Assembly: GCF_040581485.1 (NCBI RefSeq)
Contig: NC_090129.1
Span: 35,429,264-35,493,263, forward strand
From: Linepithema humile
Taxonomy: Eukaryota; Arthropoda; Insecta; Hymenoptera; Formicidae
Length of the DNA: 64,000 nucleotides
Direction: 5' to 3'
Position 1 is the first letter of the stretch. Each line of letters starts with the position of its first letter. Positions 12,553 through 25,366 of this stretch are shown piece after piece. The position numbers were made by a program, and so were the translations under genes. The notes under the pieces were generated by a model. The model was given only the letters and a program-made list of their open reading frames with translations. It had not been told where the DNA came from and did not search any database.

Positions 12553-13920
12553 CTAATTATTTATTGCACAACCCAATAATTGTTCAAACAACTTACCAGA
12601 CACAAACTTTCGTTTCACCAAGCTCAATCTGTATCCAGCGCCTATAAGCTCGAATTCGACACCTGACAGTGTGGTCCCCTCGCAATTGAACTGGGTGAAT
12701 ATCGTGCCCTGATTACCCGGGCCGCGTTCAAGTTCGACCCGTGCTTTTAGAGACCCAACTCCGTTACCTTCGCTATGCTGCGACAGCTCCGTGAATTTCC
12801 ATAACACGCGATTCGTATCGGGTAACCACTGCGCTGGCGGTTGGCTGTTGAGCGACTTGAAGCCTCCGTCAATAGGCGCTGCTACATGGAGATTCAGCAG
12901 AGGACTTGGCGAGGCCATGGCGCGACTATTGTATTTGTAATCGATCTACAATTGAGAATTGAGTTCGATTCGTCACCATAACGTCACAATAACGTCAAGC
13001 AGAACAGCAAAAACGAGAGCAAAAATATTCACGTTCCTCAACACTTTCGCGATTGTATTGTATACTGAATATCGCACGCATTTAACGCTGTTACTTTATG
13101 TAAGAAAAAACGTTAATAAGGATGAGCGCAAATTCGATTGGATACCTTAAGATCGGTATGAGTCGCCTCACACTTCCAATATGCGACCAACTGGAAGGGA
13201 CAAGAGCCGGCGCCCTCCTTGCCCTTGATCTGATACTTGAGGATGTCCACGTTGAAATACGAGGCCGAAGGATTCTGCTCAGCTTGCCGCCGTAGCAAGG
13301 TAGTTAAGGCACTCATGTTGAATTCGTAGATTGTACTGTCGACGGTGGTTTGCGTCGCGTCCCTGCAAGCATCAGTCTCCCTTGTTAAATCAGTCTTTTT
13401 GCGACTTGGATGATTAATACGACCACAACAATCACTTACATGCTGATGAGCTGGCTGTTCGGCACCAGTCTCTCCAGTCTGTTGGTGTTTCTCACGCGAA
13501 AGGTCAGCTTGGCGGGATTGGGATTGTTCGCTAGAACCGCAACAATGCCAGCCGGGAAAGAGAGCATCATGTCGCCGCTGAGCTTCACCTGACATCGAGT
13601 CTCGTCTGTACCGCGGAAGTAGGAATGCACAATTTCGTGGAACGCCACTGCGAGCGGAATGGTGTCCGCTAAGCCGATCGTGAGCGGGGATGGCCCTCGC
13701 GAGGAGCCCACGCCCACACCGGCCGTACGAAACTCCAGACTGGCGACGCTGTCGGCGCGGGATATCGTCGCAGGTGACATCCTACCGCGCGGAGAAGGAC
13801 CCTCTCCTCTACGTGAAGGCGGCCTAGGTATAACGATCGACCCTGTAGGCGTAGAGGACGCGGATTGCTTCGGCGGCAAGGCCGGCGTGATGTCCCCAAC
13901 TTCCGAAAACAGATCGCCAT
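12553..13920 (-). CDS. FCHo: FCHo exons 10-12: mu-homology domain (part of the FCHo gene)
   Basis: Three closely spaced exons (13440-13920, 13146-13362, 12553-12945) encode the end of the linker and the whole cargo-adaptor-like domain that binds Eps15 family DPF motifs. Landmarks are DTIPLAVAFHEIVHSYFRG, CQVKLSGDMMLSFPAGI, RLERLVPNSQLIS, ASYFNVDILKYQIKG and the C-terminal GYRLSLVKRKFVSGKLF. Phases are 1-in/2-out, 2-in/0-out and 0-in/stop. The stop TAG is at 12553-12555. Confidence 0.94.
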
Positions 13921-16900
13921 CTAAAAAAAAAATTAATTACAAACTCCCGTCTCTCCTTCTCGATTCCACCGAGTAAAAGCAAGCAATTCGATAAATGAGA
14001 AATTGAGTTTATTCATAAACTAGTGTTTTCATAAATCTCTCCATCATAAATCGAATAGAGAATTAGATGGTAAAATATTATCATTGCAGTTATATTGAGT
14101 TACGCCGTCAGAAATCAATGCGCGCAATTTTTTCTCCCATCTATGCGAATCGTAATAAATGCATTCACTGTCATTCGACATCGTAAATTCCGCGAGGCGT
14201 AGTTTATTTTTTGCATTTAACGTAATAAGTTTATCCATCTTCCTACTGTATAAAGTGGATAAACTCGTTAATGGAGCTTACCTGGGAATCGAGTGTGGGG
14301 GTGTGTAGGCGGTGCGGACTGCGGTGGCGGCGGCTGCGACGGGGTTGGCGACGTGGAGAGCGGCGGTGGGCTCTGGAGCGGAGCGTAGGGATGGCTGCCG
14401 GTCGGTGTCGATGCGCTCGACGGTGTACTGCTAGGATTGAACAAGTTTAGGCCAAGTAAATCCGAGCTTGGCTTACCTCCTAATTGCTGTGACACTGACT
14501 GAGACCTTTTCATGTGATGATCGGAATCGGTATTCGATCCTCTACGTCCCTGTTGGAATACAACATATCGTTAGACAATCAAATAATTTTCAATTTTTTT
14601 TTTTTAGATAGCATGTGTACAAAGAAAATAGTGATACAATCAACAAGGAAATTATCTCTCGTGAGAAATAAAATGTTCGAAAATTAGCTAATAGTATTAG
14701 CTAATTAGTAGAAAATTGCAGAAAAGCATTCCCTCTTTTTTTCTTATTTTTTTAAAAATATATATAAATTTTTCTTTCGCAGTTGTTAATTTTTAGCAAA
14801 GAAGCACTAAGACTATAAGCGAGATTTTTCAGTAGAGAAAATACCACTCACTGTTGGTGCAGGTGACAATGATAAATTTTCGACAGTCGCCCTCAGTTCA
14901 TCCACACTTGCGCTCATCGGTGCACCACCGTTACTCAGTGGTTTGATTTCCACTCGAATTTTACGTTCCCTATCGTCCTCCGAATCCGTATCAGAACTAG
15001 AATAGAATCCTTTCTCGTTTTCCCATGGATCCGGTTTTGGTCTGATACAGAAACCATCCTCGTCCACTTCTGGCGTCGGTGTTTCCGACTTTCTGCTGTC
15101 GTCTTTGTCCTCCCTATTGCGTTCATGACAAGGTATTTGAAGTAACATATTTTCACAAGTTCCAGCAGGCCCAGTGCATTACACAAATAATTCTGTCGTG
15201 CTAGAAGCATGCTCAGATCATGAAATTATTGCGCTTAATGTGTGACGACACATATAATGATTGTGGCTCGACCAATTACCAAGTATTCCACTTGACCGTG
15301 TTAATGAGAAAAAAAAGAAAAAAAAAGAAAAAGAGTCCGTGAATGCTTTCTTTTCAAATCATAGTCTTTCAATTTTCGAACACAAATATAGATTTTAGCA
15401 AGAACTTAGCCAGAATGCAATTGATAAAAATTGTTTATTATAAGAGTCAAAGCCAAAAAATATAGAGACAAAAATGTAAAGAAATGAAAATTAGAATAAC
15501 GCACTGATAAAAGTTGCAAGTCTTTCAATAATTCAACATCTATAATATGAAAAGAATGCATTTCCGAATCTGCATTTCAAATATTTTAGAAACATTCTAC
15601 ATGTCGCGATTATGAATAAAATACAGCAATATTTCATATAAAAATAGAATATTTTATATGACAAAGCATTACGAGTCTGATTCACATCCAACAAAAATAT
15701 ATGTAAAATTTGCATTTATCTCGTTTCATTTTAGAATACGTCACGAATTTCGCTTTTATGTTGATTGTGAAACTGACTCTATGTGCACTAGGTCTGCTGC
15801 GCATGCATATACTGACAGGTCAGACTTTTCTTCTTTGTTGCTGCTCGTTTCCACAAGGTCCTTCTTCTTCTTCGCCTTCTTTTCCTTTCGCTTTTCCCTT
15901 CTACTGCGGAGAAACCCTGTTGATCGTGGACACCCCAAATGTAGACAATAGGATGGACTGCGATATACGCGTACTAACTACTTATTAAATATATGCTTAA
16001 TACGTATCACTACGCCAAACTATGAATTCTCTATCAAATTTCTTGAATTTACTACGATCAAACATCTACAAATATGAATAAAGATCAAATATTGATAAAA
16101 AGTTCTAAAATCTATTTTTAAAATTTCTTACTACTAAATAAAGTTGAATAAAGTTTTGCACGAAGAAATATATGATAATTTTGTGACTTATTTTCACGAA
16201 AATATAACTGAAAATTTTGATGTTGAAAACATTATCGTAAGATATTGATGGGGATTCTGCTGTCATAATTCAAAATTAAATTATTTGAAATTAATTTGAA
16301 AATAAAAAAAGCGTAAAGAAACTACAGTTGCATAGCTAAATTTGTACAAGATACGAATATACAGTGTAATTTAAATGCTACGCGAATAAATTGCTGCTGT
16401 TTGCATAAAATAGATAAAAACCATTAAGTTGTTTCACGCGACATTTTCGTATTGACATTTCAACACGCGATAAACACTGTATATTTATCACCTAACGAGA
16501 AATAAAAATCAATTTACTTTCCAAGTGGCCAGAACATAGCGCAACATGATCAAATAGCATCTAATAAAAAAAGTAAATCGACGGACGTATCAATAACTAC
16601 ACATTTCTAACTAATTAACTAACTTTCACATTCTTCGATGATGCCGACATGAGTTCCGTTATTAATTCCAATTCATCTTGCACATAGACGAATATAAATT
16701 TCATCAGAATTTAAATCGCGTATTGAAATACGAAATTATGAAAAAATTCACTCCACTTTTGATATCATATCTCTGAAATGTCAAAATCTACGATATCATT
16801 TCATCTCTCGAGGAACGCATATCAGCAATTTGCGAAAAGAACGGCTAACATAGATCTACGTCAAAACAAAAAGATGCAGATGATAAAAGTGAAGTAAACA

Positions 16901-19900
16901 GAAAAGAAAATTGAGTTGAGCGGAGTAGAGGATGTCACGTTAGTAGAAATATGAAGATACCCCACGCACCACCACCATCAAAAGTCCTACAGTCTCTGCA
17001 TCGCCTATTCTCCTCTTAAATTGTTTTTCTAACAATTACCAAACCTACACTGACAACACTGTAAAATGGCAGTTTGCTTTGTGCACGCTCTCCTTCGCGC
17101 GTCTCTCTTGGAACAAGTTAGATATATATACAGAGAGTCATATCTTCTGCAAGCAAATGGAACATTACTATGCATGCACGAAAATAATAATCTCAAACAT
17201 TTTGAAACGAGCAAATATTTAGAAGAGAAAGATAGAGAGAAAAATATATATTCGAAAAGAACGTAATCTATCTATCGAAATTGAAAAGATACTACAGGAA
17301 CAATCGTCGTTGAGAACGTAGTCTGAGAATAGCGGTTGCTTGCAGAATCACATTACGCTATCGAAAAAGAAAGGAAAAAAAGATTCATACACTTGGAAAA
17401 TAAACGTAAGAGATATAAACGTGAGCCATGCAAATTACGAGTCTTATAAAAACGGCTCACCTGAGGCCCCGTCAGTAGCCAACCCCACACTTTTGTGTTT
17501 CAACATTATTCAATGTCCAACTCCCTTTAGTTTAATCTTATTTCTTTCGTTATCGCACTGTCATTAGAATGGATTTTGCAAACATACAGAATTTTACGCT
17601 ATCATCCGTATAGTTTACCAATCTATTCAGGACGTGTCACTAACGAGAAGTGTTGGCATCTCTCAATTATGATATGGAAATTAGATACACATGTTTGTAT
17701 GTCTCGTGAAATTCCGCTCATTGTATTCGGAATCGGAAGTGATGTAATGTATCGACAACTAAACGTGTACCTATATAGAACACCTATGAAAATTTATGAT
17801 AGTTAATACGATACGCTATTTCATTTTGGAAATTGAATCCGCGAAAATACATATTTACAATTTCGAATTTGTTTTCAATGTACATTTTAAAATACACTCA
17901 ATTTTGAAAGCAATTTTAAATGATGTTTGACTGTACAGATAATGCGATATGTATTCCCTTATCGTGATTGTGTAAGATAATTGATGTAAATTGTATATCG
18001 CCATAATTGGATAGTACATATTCACACAGACGATTGTTAGAAAAACAATTTATAAGTGAAACCTCACAGAAAGTACGAAAGTAATTGTTCATTAGACTCC
18101 TATATACTTCTAATGTTAGATATGCCTATGTTCTATGCAAGCGTTTTTTAATGTCAATAAGATAAAATCGAAAAATATTTCTTCCTTTAATCTGAAACAT
18201 TTTCACAATCTATCTCAAACGCGGAAATAATTCAAAGTGAAGAAATATTTTGCATGTGTATTAGAGATAAAGCGGAAATTAATGTTACATCAAAGTATAT
18301 GTAATTCGTTCGTTTAATAAAAAAAAAAATAGTTGATTCAGTGAAAACGTTTGAATATATGTAACATTAATTTAAAACGCTTAGATGAGAATTAGTACGT
18401 ACAATGCTGTTCTAAAAGAGTGCAGAGTGGAGGAACCATGATACGCGCAACCACTGTAAGTCAGCAGATAATTTAGTTAACCATATTACGTCCAAGAAAT
18501 ACGTCCAGTATCGAAAGTAACATCACTGTCACCATAAAGACAGAACAACCGACAGAAAAGAATTAAAGATTTGCGTAGAGCATTTGCTCGAATAAAATTG
18601 ATCGTATAGGTATAGGTACCGCCGTTACAAGTTATAAAAGAAGATATCTCAATTTAAAAACACCTTAAACAGTAAAAAAAGTTTATATCTGAAATATTTA
18701 TGACGAGCACTTTTGTGTCATATCTTTAAATTAATAATTGACCATTTATATTCGAGCTAATATGCAGAATGTCTACGAATACGATTAAAAGTGTGGCAAT
18801 TATGGCAATAAATAAAAAATCGAGTGCAAAGTTATTTCGCGCTTCATACTTTTGAAATACTTTTGAGAAAGAGAAGACGAGATAAGTAGAAACTGCACGA
18901 ACAGAAACACGAAAATTAATTACTTCGTGTCGACGAGAATAGAGGGCACGTTTACTTTCGGCGTTTATTTGGGACCTAACGTCGATATCAGTAATCTAAA
19001 GCATGTTCTACAAAGTGAGAGAGGGGTATGGTAGAGGGGGTACAGGAGTAATCACAATGTAAACTGTTACATTTAGATCCTCTGAGAGGGTTCCTGGAGA
19101 TGCTGGGAGGTGGAACAGCAGGAGGCAGGTTGTTCCCTTGAGGAGTGGCAGGTGCCGAACCAGACGACCCTGCTTGCCTCTGTTTGTCTGAAACAACACT
19201 CATCGTTCTCACGTCTTTGAATGCATCCCCGCCAACTGACGGCCCTTTCTTTTTCTCACTCCATGTCGCACTGTTATACACGTTAGTTGTACCGATTGGG
19301 ACTTCAATGACCTTTGCACTTTCAGTGGCATAGGAGCGTTCCAGAGGGGTGACAATATGTTAAATAAACACATAATGCTGTCTGGATGTATGATTATAGC
19401 GATACACAAAAGTGATTATCGTGATTATGCATAAATGCATAAAAGTCAGAAGCAAAATTAAGTATTTTAATTGTATAAGAAAAATATGAAAATATGTGGA
19501 ATAAATTTTCCACTCACACACAATGATCAATCGCGACCAACGAATTTTTCCCTTCATCCGTCCGTTCATTCACGCGAACAAAATGTTATAATACAAGTTC
19601 CATATATGCATTACAAGAGTATAATTAGCAATTCAATGAAAAATGTGAAACAATTTTTGACTGGAAACAAACCCTCTGGAACACGATGGTATTCTATACG
19701 CCATCCTCCACCTATTGTTAGATCATTACGCATAAGCCAGTATAACACAAGAACCACATAAGCATAAACAAATCGATAAAATTGTATTGCGTATCATATT
19801 CGATTTGACATATCTGTGATCGAGTGCTGCAATTCAATTGGGCAAGTGTGTAATGTGGTCAATATGATATATGGTACTATACGATATAAAATTAAAAATT

Positions 19901-20254
19901 GCAGAACAAGCCTACCAAGACGTGTGCAATGTTACGCCGATAGTCGTCTAAAAAAATCTTTGCTGTTTTAAACAGAATGTTAACAAAATTGTTATTCTGC
20001 TATATATTGTTAAATATCATCGAAATTAATCAAATCAGAAAATTAAAATTATATATTTCCATCTTTCGTGTGGAATATATGAAAATTACGTGACATCGGT
20101 ATATCGATGAAGCGTAAAATGTCGCAAAAACAAAACAAAAAATAAAAAAAAATATATCTCGATTGACATAGCATCGCATTGCATCAAGCCAAGGTAGCTT
20201 AAAACTATCGCAATTAAAGAGATAATGAGACTTCCAAAAGATCTACATAACTTC

Positions 20255-20292
<38 letters not shown>

Positions 20293-23200
20293 ACCCTGGG
20301 AGTTGGACATGAACAGGTTGAGTAGCGAGGTAGTACGGCGGGAAGCCTTGGTGGCTTGTACTTGTGACAGTTCTCTGTCCTTTTCCTTCTGTCTTTCTTT
20401 TTCTCTATCCTTTTCCACCCTCCCCTTTTCCCCGTCCAGTACCCTTAAAGTACCACCCTCCCCCTTTAATCCCTGATCTTTCTTTGAACTGTGACTGTTA
20501 CCAGCTACGCCTGTTTCGCCGTTGGTGCCCTTCGACGTTTCCTTCGGTGTCTCTACGGTGCCTTCGGACTGAGAGTGGCCGGTCAATTCCGCTAAACTCG
20601 TCATCACCTCTTCGTACTCGATCACACCTGATTTGCAGACACGTCACAGATACAGAAAAAGCAGACACGTCACAGATACAGAAAACTCGATATTTTTACC
20701 TGGCTTCTCAAAACCCGTGTATTTACTCTGCACGAATTGTTCCAACAACTTCTCCACCGTCATATCGACGCACTGCCGTTTGAAATCGATATGTACCTGG
20801 CCGACTTGTTCGTGATTAGTTTGCAAGACGTCGGCGTATGTGTTCAAGAACTCCTTCATGTGCTTCAAATGCATCTCCTCGGCATCTTGGAATCGCTTGA
20901 CAACAAAAATATAGACTGATTAATGTGCTTTACCAATTGCCTGCGCGCTTATATTATTCCGCCAGGCTCTAACCCCTTATGGTTTAATTCAGAATCAGTA
21001 CCCTGCAGGCTTGGGTCATTTTCGCCTCGAAATCGTTTCGTATGACCGTGTACTTGTCCACCAGCGCCTTGTAATCGTCCTGCGCCTTTCTGAACTTGAC
21101 TTCCGCCTTCTCCAGCTCCCTCTGACTGGCATTGTCCTTTCTCAATTTCTCTAATTCTAAACCTTTTTGCAGGCACATGTCTTTCGCTTTATGCAACGTC
21201 ACAGTGATACTCTGCATACTCTGTACAACCTCTAAAGTAGATGATTCTTCCTCCTTCACCTAGATATTATTTATAACGTTATTTACATGTTATTTCGTAG
21301 TTTGGCCTAATCCAACTTCAAATTAATAAGATTAATATGCGAGTGCAGTTATCTGTATACGCGTGCATGTGTGCTCTGACAGATAAGATATTCTGCAGAC
21401 TACAGCAGAGTTAATTGCACGACAATGAAAACCTACTGACCCGACTGTGGGCGGATACTGATAATATATGGAATGTGTATCAAATATATTCTAAAGCAAA
21501 GCATAATAAATAAAAGATAACGCCATATCTTATTTTACGAGGCCACGATTATATGTTACGTTTTATTGCAAGCTTAAAAAAAAAGCAACAAGTCGAATAA
21601 AAAGACATAATTACGTACAGCCTTGTGCTTCTTATGCAGTTCTTCCGCGTATTTTGACACATCTTTTATCAATTCACCGACTCGCTGGGCCATCTGCAGA
21701 TGCAAAACAGCCAATTTCTCGGCAGCACCTCTCAAAGCGGCCCATACAGGTGCGAATGTTCCTTGCGTGCTATTGCTTGCCTGCTTCGCTACCTTACTAA
21801 GGAGCTTATAATTGTTCTCCTCTATGACTGATCTCTCTCGCAAGAATTCAGCCAATTCCTTACTGGCTACCACACCATGCTTCATGTTATGATACAATAC
21901 ATCAAATCCATTATTCTTTTCGCCCTTAAATAGTAAAACAAAAACAATCTTTCAATATCATGTTTAATTTAATTTTAAGTTGACTTTAATTCAATCGCTA
22001 TATATAATTACTTTTAAAAATCTTTTAGCAGAGAAAATTAAAATTTTAGCATTGGAAATTAAAGGTTCAAATAAAAAATTTGCGCAGATCATCGTTTCTG
22101 CATCAAGTTCTTGTAACGGTATGAAAATCTTCCTTGCAATTAGAATATCACGACTGAAAGATATGTGCTGCAATGGTACTTAAGACCACTTAGCCGGTTA
22201 ACACTTGAACTCTGATCATGCAGTAAACCTACATCGTACAGAACTCTCGGGTGACATTGCCACAATAAGCTGTCATTATATATATTACTCTTGTCATCCT
22301 ATTGTAACGATTGGAACAGATTATATGTCTCAATTCTTGCATTGATTTTATTGTAAAAGAATTTCTCATAATTTACTTTCAATTTACTGATGACTGAGAG
22401 AGATATTCTATATTAAATTCCAAGCAGTCTTCAATATATAGGATACTCTCATAATCAGTATCGGAGAAGGAAATGACAACTATCTTATCAACAGCATGCC
22501 TTTATGGAAAAAAAATATAGATAAATATGTACCAATGCGCACAAATAAAGTCCTGACATTTTTTTTTTTTTTTTTTTTTTTTGTAAAACATTACATTTAT
22601 ATTTTAAAAGTATTTTACATTTCCCTTCATAATAACATAGAAATAAACAAATGTATATATTTCATGTTGTAAAAAGATTAATTTCTCTTTTTCTCATTTA
22701 CTATAATTATATATATATATAATTTTTTTCAAAATTCTATTAAGTAATCTATAAACTTATGTTATATACTTAGCTAAGTCTTTAAGTCTAAAGTATCATA
22801 GAAGCCTTTTTTTTATTTAAAAAAAAACCACAAACTTGTTTGATCATTAGTGCATACTTATCTCTGTAACTCTTTTTTCACAAAGCATAAACTGCATATT
22901 ATGTAATATAGTCTATACATACTATTATTATGTAATATATATAGATACATACTCTTAAAACTCAATTATAAGCATGTCAACTGTAATTCTAACATTATTA
23001 ACCGAATCTCAGATATCTAATAATGAGTCGAATGTGTGAATATCTGTCTAACATTATAAAAAATAAATATTTCAGTTACAAGTTTGATAAAGCCCGGCAA
23101 AGATTTCTTCTGTAAGCAAGATCTGCAGCACTCGCAGACTGAAGATCTTTGTCGAGACGTGCGTCACTTGGGAACGAGCGTGAATACCCCTGCTATTACA

Positions 23201-23872
23201 AAAGGCTAATTGCGTGACCGTATAAACACGGAGAGACCGCAGCAAGTGACCTTCGCTTTCGTATAGGCCAACTTTGCGCACGGCATGCTGTACAAGAACG
23301 CGCTATGTCAACATGCTTCGAGAACATCGCATATTTTTCTCGCATTTACGCTTACGTACGTACCCGACATACGAGAGTACGGTAAACGCACGTATGGGAA
23401 GGGAAGGAAGGAAAGACAAAGAGGGAAACGCATAACGTCGACCACGCGCGCGAGAAAGAAGTGAAAGGCCAGTATAAGACATCCCGAGACACACAACTCG
23501 TGCGAGAGAGAACGATAAACGACAGACGGATCGACAGGAGGGAGACGAAAGAGAGACTTCATTGACGAGTACACCGCGTACATCGTATCGCCGCGGCAGG
23601 TTCGAGAGGGATAACGATCGCACGACAAGAAGAGGGCGAGGTAGGGCTGAGAAGAATCACGACGACGAGGTCACGGTGGACGGGATACGTTCTCTCTCGC
23701 GACATAACCTAAATTTACGCGCGCAATTGGCAAGAGAATGACATTTTGGCGGCGAATGTTTGTCCATTGGAGAGAAACAGAGAGATGGGAGAAAAAGAGA
23801 AAGGACGAAGTAGAAAAAGAGGCACTTCTAGTAGGCACTTACCCAAAAGTAATCGACAAAGTCCACGGTCAT
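12553..23872 (-). CDS. FCHo: FCHo (F-BAR and mu-homology-domain endocytic initiator), complete, 12 exons
   Basis: FCHo proteins bind PI(4,5)P2 membranes through the F-BAR domain, activate AP-2 and recruit Eps15/intersectin at nascent clathrin-coated pits. Exons in transcript order: 23843-23872, 21619-21924, 21002-21259, 20700-20895, 20295-20627, 19071-19187, 15817-15916, 14852-15113, 14282-14549, 13440-13920, 13146-13362, 12553-12945 (2961 nt, 986 aa). Residues 1-270 are the F-BAR domain (start MTVDFVDYFWGEKNNGFDVL; later ASNSTQGTFAPVW and VGQVHIDF). The linker has a Lys/Arg-rich exon, then the conserved acidic VDEDGFCIRPKP...FYSSSDTDSEDD segment, then a Pro/Ser-rich part. The mu-homology domain runs from about 704 (SSRGPSPLTIG) to the end (TTLSGVEFELIGAGYRLSLV). 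All phases agree, though the donor after exon 7 (GTCAGT) is weak. Human FCHO1/2 are about 810-890 aa, so the extra length lies in the linker. The start is fixed by homology. Confidence 0.95.
14282..15113 (-). CDS. FCHo: FCHo exons 8-9: AP-2-activating acidic linker and Pro/Ser-rich region
   Basis: Exon 8 (14852-15113) encodes the most conserved part of the linker (VDEDGFCIRPKPDPW, then KGFYSSSDTDSEDD and RKIRVEIKPLS), resembling the DVDEEGYSIKPE...FYSSSDSDSEDE segment of vertebrate FCHO proteins that engages AP-2. Exon 9 (14282-14549) is low-complexity (TPTGSHPYAPLQSPPP, PSQPPPPQSAPP). The acceptor of exon 8 is GCAATAG at 15114. No in-frame acceptor lies upstream because of a TAA stop. Confidence 0.88.
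15817..15916 (-). CDS. FCHo: FCHo exon 7: basic Lys/Arg-rich linker exon, donor uncertain
   Basis: The exon encodes FLRSRREKRKEKKAKKKKDL and then VETSSNKEEKSD, a strongly basic tract after the F-BAR domain that could add membrane binding. It enters in phase 1, matching exon 6. The better-looking donor GTATAT (15812) gives phase 0, which does not fit exon 8. Only the weak GTCAGT at 15816 gives phase 2 and a continuous CDS. Either the weak site is used or an exon remains undetected between 15120 and 15810. Confidence 0.7.
15917..19070 (-). other. FCHo intron 6 (about 3.2 kb)
   Basis: Intron between the Ser/Pro-rich exon 6 and the Lys-rich exon 7. AT-rich. No convincing coding exon was found. 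A strong isolated donor-like CTCAG/GTGAGC near 17460 (minus strand) has no matching acceptor that keeps the frame open. Confidence 0.7.
20258..20289. repeat. (GA)16 microsatellite abutting the FCHo exon 5 donor
   Basis: On the gene strand this is a CT repeat that begins within a few bases of the GTAGGT donor (20294). It therefore sits in the first nucleotides of intron 5. Length polymorphism here could affect splicing. Confidence 0.95.
20635..20685. repeat. 26-bp tandem duplication in the 72-bp FCHo intron 4
   Basis: GCAGACACGTCACAGATACA followed by GAAAAA occurs twice head-to-tail (20635-20660, 20661-20685). It fills most of the very short intron 20628-20699. On the gene strand both copies contribute pyrimidine-rich sequence (TTTCTGTATCTG) ahead of the acceptor. 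Confidence 0.9.
20700..23872 (-). CDS. FCHo: FCHo exons 1-4: F-BAR domain
   Basis: Exon 1 (23843-23872) encodes only MTVDFVDYFW. Exon 2 (21619-21924) starts GEKNNGFDVLYHNMKHG, a signature F-BAR start, and includes ASNSTQGTFAPVWAALRG. Exon 3 (21002-21259) is a coiled-coil helix rich in Lys and Glu (ELEKAEVKFRKAQDDYKALV). Exon 4 (20700-20895) completes the domain (GQVHIDFKRQCVDMTVEKLL). The crescent dimer built from these helices binds and senses membrane curvature. Confidence 0.94.
21925..23842 (-). other. FCHo intron 1
   Basis: A 1.9-kb intron separating the ten-codon first coding exon from the rest of the F-BAR domain. The AT-rich distal part includes a homopolymer T run at 22559-22582. The 5' part (23100-23842) is GC-rich and may hold regulatory elements. 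No other gene was seen. Confidence 0.8.
22559..22582. repeat. Poly(T) run of 24
   Basis: Uninterrupted T homopolymer in FCHo intron 1. Confidence 0.95.
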
Positions 23873-25366
23873 GTTGAGACCACGATCAGACCGACATTAT
23901 AGCCTCGTCTCGCGTATTATGTCGGTGCGAATTGCACAGCACTTCGCGGCGCTCCCGAGCGTAGCACGCGCGACGCACACGGAACTGCACTTGGTGACCA
24001 CACAATGGAAAGCGTATTACAATTCAGCTCGCTGACCGACGGCGATTCGGCGTGACGTTACGCTGCCACCAGAGAGTTGCGAGCGGAACGGGCGCGCTCG
24101 AGCGCGATGACACGGGTCAACTTATGTCGACTGTCTCTGTCTGTCGTGTCGCACCTCGATCAACCCCACTATTATTCCTCGCTCCGTCACTCTCACGCGG
24201 ATGTCCTCGACGACGAGCGAATTCCAACCAATGAGCGCGCAGCAACTGGTGCATCCGTACCGAGACTCGAGTTTCCAATCTCAATAAATGTGTCCCCAGA
24301 CTGTAACATACAAGGTTGGTTGCCTTGAAACAAATGTCTGTGAATGAATGTCGCTACAGCGCAACTACGTTCAGTGGAGTTTGCTGCCATCTCAAGAGGA
24401 CGAGTGAAACTCGAATGAAATAGATGCATGAAATAGTTGATAATAAAAATATTCGTTAGCCCTACAATATTCGTTAGCCTGTACAATTGTGTGCTAAAAG
24501 TGAACAAATGTATAAATCTGGCTTTAAAGAAAAAAATGCAAAGTGCAAAAATATAGTGAAAGTATAGTAATGTTCCATTATCAAAATAAGTGACATTGTT
24601 GTTTATTATTTATGTAATTATCTTTAATAATATTATATATATCCATTACAAGCCGGATTTATTAATAAGTGCTAAAGTTCGATTGTCTCTATTCTTGAGA
24701 TGAATGACTATAGTCATTACTTATGTGCAACTGTCTTTATTAGTAATGTACGACTATGGCAGACATAATAATATGCTTTCCATTGATTTGCTTAATACTC
24801 GTTATAAAAATAGACGGTAATCCAAGTTACATAGATAGACAGTTCTTAACCATATTTAAAGATTGAAACAAGTAATGCTTGATAAAGAATCTGCATATCA
24901 GGAGCAGTGTCATGTCAATCTTAACTTTATCTCTGAAAAATATAACTTTTCTGAAGAATTAACAAAAGTAGAACAATGAAACTTTCCTGAGCTAAATTAT
25001 TTGTTTTATGTATATCAAAATATATATATTTTACGTATATAAGACGAGACTTGGATTTTTTTCATCTAATTTGACCTGAGGCCAGTATGAAATTCAAACG
25101 ACTTGGCGGTCAGCTGAGCAACGATGCGGAAGATGCGACTTCGAACCGAGCGTGACCGAATGCAACCGAATATATGTCATACGCGCGCATCAGTGACGCG
25201 CACGTGTATCCGCGTGTAGCTTGTATAGTGTGGAAAGTTTCGGTCGTTATTAATCGCTATCTTTCGTCACTGGACCGCTAAGTTTCGGTGATCATCATCG
25301 ACGACCGCAGACCATTGAAAAGTGATAGTCGACGATAAGGGAACTGTATTAAATTGCGAGCGAACA
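23873..25366. promoter_or_regulatory. Divergent promoter region between FCHo and the 25367 first exon
   Basis: The FCHo start codon (minus strand) and the next plus-strand initiator exon are about 1.5 kb apart and head to head. GC-rich, CpG-containing ends (23.9-24.3 kb and 25.1-25.4 kb) flank an AT-rich middle. An initiator-like TCAGTG lies at 25190-25195, upstream of the plus-strand exon. Function is inferred from layout. Confidence 0.5.

Noticed and set aside
17440..17500. Strong donor-like CTCAG/GTGAGC on the minus strand within FCHo intron 6
   Set aside because: No upstream acceptor gives an exon that is both open and in phase with exons 6 and 7.
19188..19281. Upstream extension of FCHo exon 6 (open to VYNSATWSEKKKGPSV)
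   Set aside because: The frame is open, but TGTTGTTTCAG at 19188 is a much stronger acceptor and matches the phase-1 end of exon 5. The extension has no good acceptor.
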